64,000 bases of DNA from Liolophura sinensis (Eukaryota; Mollusca; Polyplacophora; Chitonida; Chitonidae), in assembly GCF_032854445.1 (NCBI RefSeq), contig NC_088300.1, positions 57,946,984-58,010,983 on the forward strand, read 5' to 3'. Shown here piece by piece: positions 58,878 through 64,000 of the stretch. The notes beneath the pieces are model-generated. The model was not told the DNA's origin and did not search any database. It saw only the letters and a list, made by a program, of their open reading frames with translations. Each line of letters opens with the position of its first letter. Position 1 is the first letter of the stretch. The position numbers and the translations under genes are program-made.

Positions 58878-60519
58878 ATCAGTAAACTACGATATTTGTT
58901 CACTATGTTCACACATCAGCACCAGAAAGCAATAGTACTTGTATATAGGTATAGGAATACAAGTGTATCCAGTTATCATGTATCAGCAAGCTGCAATACC
59001 CGTATACTATTTGAATTCGACAGTTTCATTTAAAAGAATGAGTTATAAGACTGGAATGCATCTGAGTTATAACAGCAGCATTACCTGTGCCACTGATCAC
59101 ATTCATTAAGATTTTCCAGTTGATGAATTATTCAGCGAAAGAAAATCGCCCAGTGAAATATGAAGCGAAAATTCGTCTGAGTAACCCAAAACACATTACA
59201 GCTCATTCCAGTAAAAAAAAAACGATATCAACAACAAAAAGCTTATTTAGAAAACTGTAAAACCGTGAAAGATCGACGATACATGTTTGGGGATTATTGG
59301 GGATGCACACATGTCGTTGTCGATGGGACGTGCAATAGGGTGTCACACGCGGATACTGGAGACGAAAATTGAGTTGTCCCGCGTGGCGTTTCACTAATCA
59401 ATCTGATTAACCAAGCCCGGAACACCGGATTAAAACCCCCTTATTTTCAGCTTTTTAAATTCAGTTAAGTTTTATTGAATAGAGATGTTCGGCGACAGAG
59501 AAGGGCTTATACCAGACAGGCACGAAAGCGGTTTCCCCTAGGATAAAATTCTCTATCACGCCGGGGAAGGCGAAGGATGACAAGCGGATGCTTGTAATCA
59601 ACGATGACGCCAAGAGCGTCTGATTCCAACTGCATTGACCGTCATACAAAAACCATTATATAATTTAAGCTTTGGTGCATTGCAATTAACCTATCAACCA
59701 CGAAAGACACTCTCTTCCTGAATATTGCTTTATGAGATTTGGAGAAAAGAATTGGACAATGACACCATTAAGCTATTCTATCTCCGCAATCAAATCGCTG
59801 ATGCTGGCGATGCCCTAACGAAGATGTCCTGTTGCTTTGTCTGGGTAGCGCTGCTGTTGCCGTGCGATCTGCTATGGACGTCATTAGACCGCCATTGAGA
59901 GCTCCTACCGTTGACCCTATAGACGAGAGCAGTAATGGTGCCTGAGGACAAGAGTGATTGATTGCTACAGATATGATGGCTACTGGTTTGAGGGGAGGGA
60001 TGACATAGTGGCATCCACGAAAGTCACAACGCCTACAGACGACCAAGAGTGGTGACGTTTGGGCAACAAGATACAGCTTAATAATTTGAGAGTTCTGTTG
60101 TAAGACATCCCGACCACGTTCCAGGCCACTCTGCAAGGCAAAGGTTTACCTTTAACACCATGTGTCTATTTGGTTCATCTTAATAAAACAACAATGAAAA
60201 AAATTAAATTTTTATTCGTCAAAATGCTGATGGGAATGTAATACTTAAGCAGGATCAGGTGGATAACACCCATTTGAAAAGCTGGCATCTCACACTGCTG
60301 ACTGTGCTTATGGAACCATTTGTGCAGTGTTACGTACGTTGGACACCGCCTATCTTCAAGCAGGTTAGAGTGCACATCTAGACGTCAAACGTGGGAAAGT
60401 TGGTCCATAAGTTTGCAAAGGTCAGTGGTTTACCCCGGGCACGTATTAAACTAACGGTCATCGTATACGTTTAAGTTACTAAATATAGTGTTACGCAACA
60501 AGCAATAAAATCCGATCAT
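58878..60519. other. Gene-poor region
   Basis: Two overlapping minus-strand frames (122 codons, 59768-60136; 74 codons, 59790-60014) lie in a GC-richer patch. Having two frames open at once argues for chance or a repeat rather than an exon. No domain recognised. Confidence 0.4.
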
Positions 60520-60990
60520 TCTTTGAAAGCTATCTTAATGGAGAAGAAAACATAAAAATGATGCCAAAATCAGACGAAAGAGCGTCAAAACTTATTTGCA
60601 AATATGATCTTTAATATTTTTTGGGATTTTTTTTCAAGAGAAAGGGATATTTGAAAATATTTTTGTATGGTGGGTATTTGGGACCAACTTTTGGCATTTA
60701 TTCTTGTTATCGTTGAAAAGAACAAATTCTAGTGCAAAAATATTTATTAAACCTGTGTTACATCTTCATTTATGACAATATTAAACAAAGACTATAAATA
60801 CCAAAAGGTGGTCCCAAATACTCACCCTACAAAAATTGTTTTCAAGTGTTTAAGTGTTCAAGTGTCTCCTTAAGGAAAAATCAGAAAAAATATTGAAGAC
60901 AACATTTAGGAATAACTTTTCGCACTCTTTCATCTGAACTTTATGTAATTTTTATGTTTTCTCCACCTTTAAGTCTTCATGCTCAAAAAA
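60520..60990. mobile_element. Long imperfect palindrome (foldback element), about 470 bp
   Basis: The innermost arms are 60661-60702 (TTTTGTATGGTGGGTATTTG, GGACCAACTTTTGGCATTTAT) and 60793-60834, complementary with about 4 mismatches in 42. Complementarity continues outward with gaps: TTAATATTTTTTGGGATTTTT against AAAAATCAGAAAAAATATTG, and GAGAAGAAAACATAAAAAT against ATTTTTATGTTTTCTCC. The loop is about 90 bp and has no coding frame. The best fit is a non-autonomous foldback DNA transposon; a structured RNA is the alternative. Confidence 0.8.
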
Positions 60991-61599
60991 AATAATACTT
61001 TCACATATCTTAGGTAAAATCGACACCTGAAATGGTAATATATTACCGCTAGTGTTTTGTATATTTTATTCAAACTTTCAATAACGTAGAGTAATTGTGG
61101 GTCACGGTGTCGCTTAGTGTGATTTAATTGTCAAGTATCCTAATCTATATGTCATTGGATATTAATAAACTACAGTAAGTTTACAAGGATGAAGACGGAA
61201 AAAAATGGTAGGTGGCTGTCAAGTAATTGGAACAGGCATACTTTCTAAACTGGCCTTGTATAAAGCATACTGAGGTGACAAAATGCCTCTGGATGAAGTA
61301 TTTTATATAATAATGCTTCCAGACGAAGTATCAGGTTAGTTGGAGTTTTGATAAGCTGTGTCTCACGGTTATTCGCACAAGAATGCCGAAGTTAGACTTC
61401 TTTGATCCTTTGTGTCTTGATAAAATGCTCCAAGGGCTGAAGTGATGTACTGTGAGAAGAACGGCTCCAGACAAAGGATAAAGAGTAAGCCAGGCTTAGA
61501 TCCACGGTATCCTTAAGGCATGTGCTTTTATGGATACCATAGTATTATCTCGATAATTAAATTATGTTCAAAACATTAAAATATCCCTGGATCTGAAAA
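60991..61599. other. Spacer, nothing recognised
   Basis: A degenerate echo of GACGAAGTAT / GATGAAGTAT (61292 and 61323) is the only local repeat seen. Confidence 0.4.
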
Positions 61600-61942
61600 G
61601 AGTGACTGAGTGAGTACTTGGGGTTTAACGTCGTACTTAACATTTTTTCAGTCATATGACGACGAAGGAATCCTTAGAATGCATGCAGTCTGCCCCCTTG
61701 TTGCAGGCCGGATTTCCACCGCTCTTTTATCTAGTGCTGCTTCACTGAAACGTCTTACCGATCGCAAGTAATCCGCCCTGCCCGAGCCATTATACTGATA
61801 CGGATTAACAAATAGTTGCACTTTCCCCTTCATGCTGAACGCCAAGCGAGGAAGCTGCAACTCCCATTTTTAAAGTCTTAGGTGTGACTCGACCCAGGTT
61901 TGACCCAGGATCTACCGCTCCCGAAGCGGACGCTCTACCATA
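61600..61942 (-). mobile_element. SINE (type 2), near full length, reverse orientation
   Basis: About 340 bp. In plus-strand order it begins GTGACTGAGTGAGTACTTGG, GGTTTAACGTCGTACTTAAC and TCAGTCATATGACGACGAAG (the SINE tail), then GCGCCA-like CGCCAAGCGAGGAAGC, a B-box region and finally CGAAGCGGACGCTCTACCAT, the reverse of a tRNA-like D-arm. It is a longer version of the 40978 element. The 70-codon minus frame inside is SINE sequence. Confidence 0.87.
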
Positions 61943-64000
61943 AAAGAAAAGAAAACACTATAACAAATACATATATGGACTGATATAGTGTCCCACATAA
62001 AATTTCACTTTAACCATTCAGGCGCAAGTTATTTCTTTAACACGTGTGCTCATCTGTTTCCGCTGTGGTCCGTAGGGTACTTTTGTGTCATTTAACCACA
62101 TGGATTTTGGTTCCGTCTAACGCCACATCGTGTTTCTGGTTTCTCTATCAAGGTGTGTCTCATGGCGTAGTCATAAGAATTCCGGATTAAAGGTTGATTT
62201 GTGGAGTTACGGAGCATATCTGTTTCGAAATAACTAAGGTTATATTAATTTCCTGTTTTCTTTTATGTCTACAATTGTAAAATGTGGATTGAATTAATAG
62301 AAATACAAATAGATATTTGGAATAAGGTAAAATTAAATGTTTTTAGATGATGACTGTTTTTGACTCGTCATTCACAATGTATACTTAAAAGCCCATTAGG
62401 TGTTAAAACATATGGCAATAACTTAACCTATATATGTGTTATACATGTTTCAAAATCACACTTAATATCCAACACTGACTCCAATATTTGACGTCCATTT
62501 AACTGAACCAATGTCCAACTGCATTGCTGGGAAAGAATAGATATGCTTCAGCGGAAAGTGTTTAAGGTGGCTACCTACATCACGTCTAAGCTTATATAAC
62601 CAGTTGAGAGTACATCCGTACCTTCACCGAACACCGGTGTACTAAACGCGTTCACTCACCGCAGAAAACGCATGCATTCAGCTATTCCAATGTGGGTGCG
62701 CTGACACGTTTGTATTACTGATATGTCTGCTCTTCCTAGCAAAGCATAAGCTTTGACGATGCGTTAAGAGTATGCCTTCATGTTTCGAGGGCCTAATTTA
62801 ATTTAATCGAGAATTTTCGATATCAATAAATGAATTATCGATAAACAAACGTTAATTTGACCCTCAGAACAGGTTTGTCAAAGGAAAAGGTTTGTTCATC
62901 TATTTGGCTGGTTCATGTTTAACGTCAAACTCTTCAGCTATTTATCAAAGAGCAGGAATTAAACCCGCACCTTTACCGTGAAAGGCTAGAGAACTTTCAA
63001 GCCATAATCTCGTCCAGACTCCAAGCAAAGAGAAACGCTTCAATCGAGAAATACCAGAAGCACGTGGAGACAGACACACATAGAAATAATCGAAACTTTC
63101 GCACACGTGAACAAGGATTAAATCAATCGTGTAAATAACGATAATGATTACATTAAATTGGTAGAATGTTACATACAAGAAATATACGTTTGTTTTAGAT
63201 TGGCGTTGATGGCGCAAGATGATGCTCAAAAATCACTTTACATCTATTAAAATCCTCAAAATGATTCTTCAGGAAAGACCATTTGAAAAACTGGCACGTC
63301 AAGACCACTGATGCGAAAATGTTTGAGACCTGTGAAATAAGTCAATTTCGAGAAAGGAATCTATCCAAACAAATCCATGAACGGTGCACACTATTTCAGT
63401 GAGTACAAAGGATTCCTGAGAGATCTCTTTTCTGTTCAGAAACTGTGTTGCGCTCTCTTACTATATTATTCTATCAGCGTAGACTGCTGGGCGTAAAAAC
63501 TAGACTCTGAATACTGTAGCATGAAGCATGACATTAGATATTCTAGGTTAGCAAATGACCAATCCAGACTTACAGACGGGATCGTGTCTGCACATAACCA
63601 GTGGTCATCACTTGTTGAAAAGCAGGCTTATTGTCTGGCCTTAAGGAAATTTAGACAGACGCTTAATAAAGTAGAGACGTTTACAAGGCAGCGAGAGGGT
63701 ATGGGCAATCTTGTAAACAGTCGGCGCTAACAAATGAAATCAGCGTGACAATACATTCATTTTCTGACACTGTTGCAAATATTCATTTCCATTCGCTCGC
63801 CGTTTTCATACATGTGCATCATATTATTCAATTTGCCGTATATCAGGGGCTGTCGGAAATATTCATCAAATAATCTTATTGATGCCCCGTTTCCTGCCGA
63901 GAAGGTCTGCCTGAGAGTAAGCCACAGGCGGGCATACACACCCCAGCCGGCGTATTGACGAAATAAATCCGATAGGTTAAAGAGTTCTAGCATAGATCGG
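61943..64000. other. Gene-poor region to the window end
   Basis: A perfect 10-bp palindrome TTATCGATAA lies at 62835-62844. A 94-codon minus frame (62945-63229) starts in a SINE-like word (GGAATTAAACCCGCACC). Near the right edge, the minus frame 63757-63993 (78 codons) and a plus frame in the same stretch are both open; the window end cuts off any continuation. Confidence 0.4.

Noticed and set aside
59768-60136. 122-codon minus frame
   Set aside because: A second minus frame is open over the same bases, which argues against selection on one protein.

Overview
The window looks like animal nuclear DNA, AT-rich and gene-poor, and most likely comes from a mollusc (a bivalve is my best guess). 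One gene is certain: an intronless aminergic G-protein-coupled receptor at 42932-44575 (+) whose core matches the alpha1-adrenergic-like octopamine receptors (Oamb type). Octopamine signalling through such receptors is a protostome feature. The interspersed repeats include tRNA-headed SINEs whose 3' tails end in a TTTAACGCC/AAACACCAATCAAATAAATAAA-type motif that I associate from memory with molluscan genomes; that link was not checked against any database. There is nothing bacterial here: no operons, no dense coding, no ribosome-binding sites.

Left part, 1-42 kb: no recognisable gene. It is built of minisatellites (28 bp at 184, 34 bp at 556-1316, 71 bp at 1771, 18 bp with CACGTG E-boxes at 2702, 28 bp at 15673), a foldback/MITE-like element (5806-6056), SINE copies of at least three types, a locally dispersed repeat family (18836, 19571, 24715), poly-G tracts, and an (AT)n tract beside a 40-bp tandem repeat (40226-40497). 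Two repeat-poor stretches with palindromes and homeodomain-like sites (30700-31180 and 36215-36580) are my best candidates for conserved regulatory DNA.

Receptor locus, 42.8-44.9 kb: a TATA-like box at 42849, a short upstream ORF that overlaps the receptor start codon, the 547-codon receptor frame, then poly(A) signals at 44716 and 44871.

Right part, 45-64 kb: again no recognised gene. It holds a strong hairpin (48617), a motif-dense stretch with a TATA box and a perfect CCAAT palindrome (50626-50783), a 57-bp minisatellite (51265-52095), a near-perfect 284-bp tandem duplication (56556-57123), a long imperfect palindrome of about 470 bp (60520-60990) and further SINEs (57012, 58728, 61600). 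The large open frames outside the receptor are repeat translations, SINE bodies or unremarkable chance frames. I did not find a convincing undescribed biological system. The observations most worth a second look are the long palindrome, the paired base change that keeps a palindrome intact between two dispersed-repeat copies, the recent 284-bp duplication, and the upstream ORF and cryptic in-frame splice pair in the receptor.
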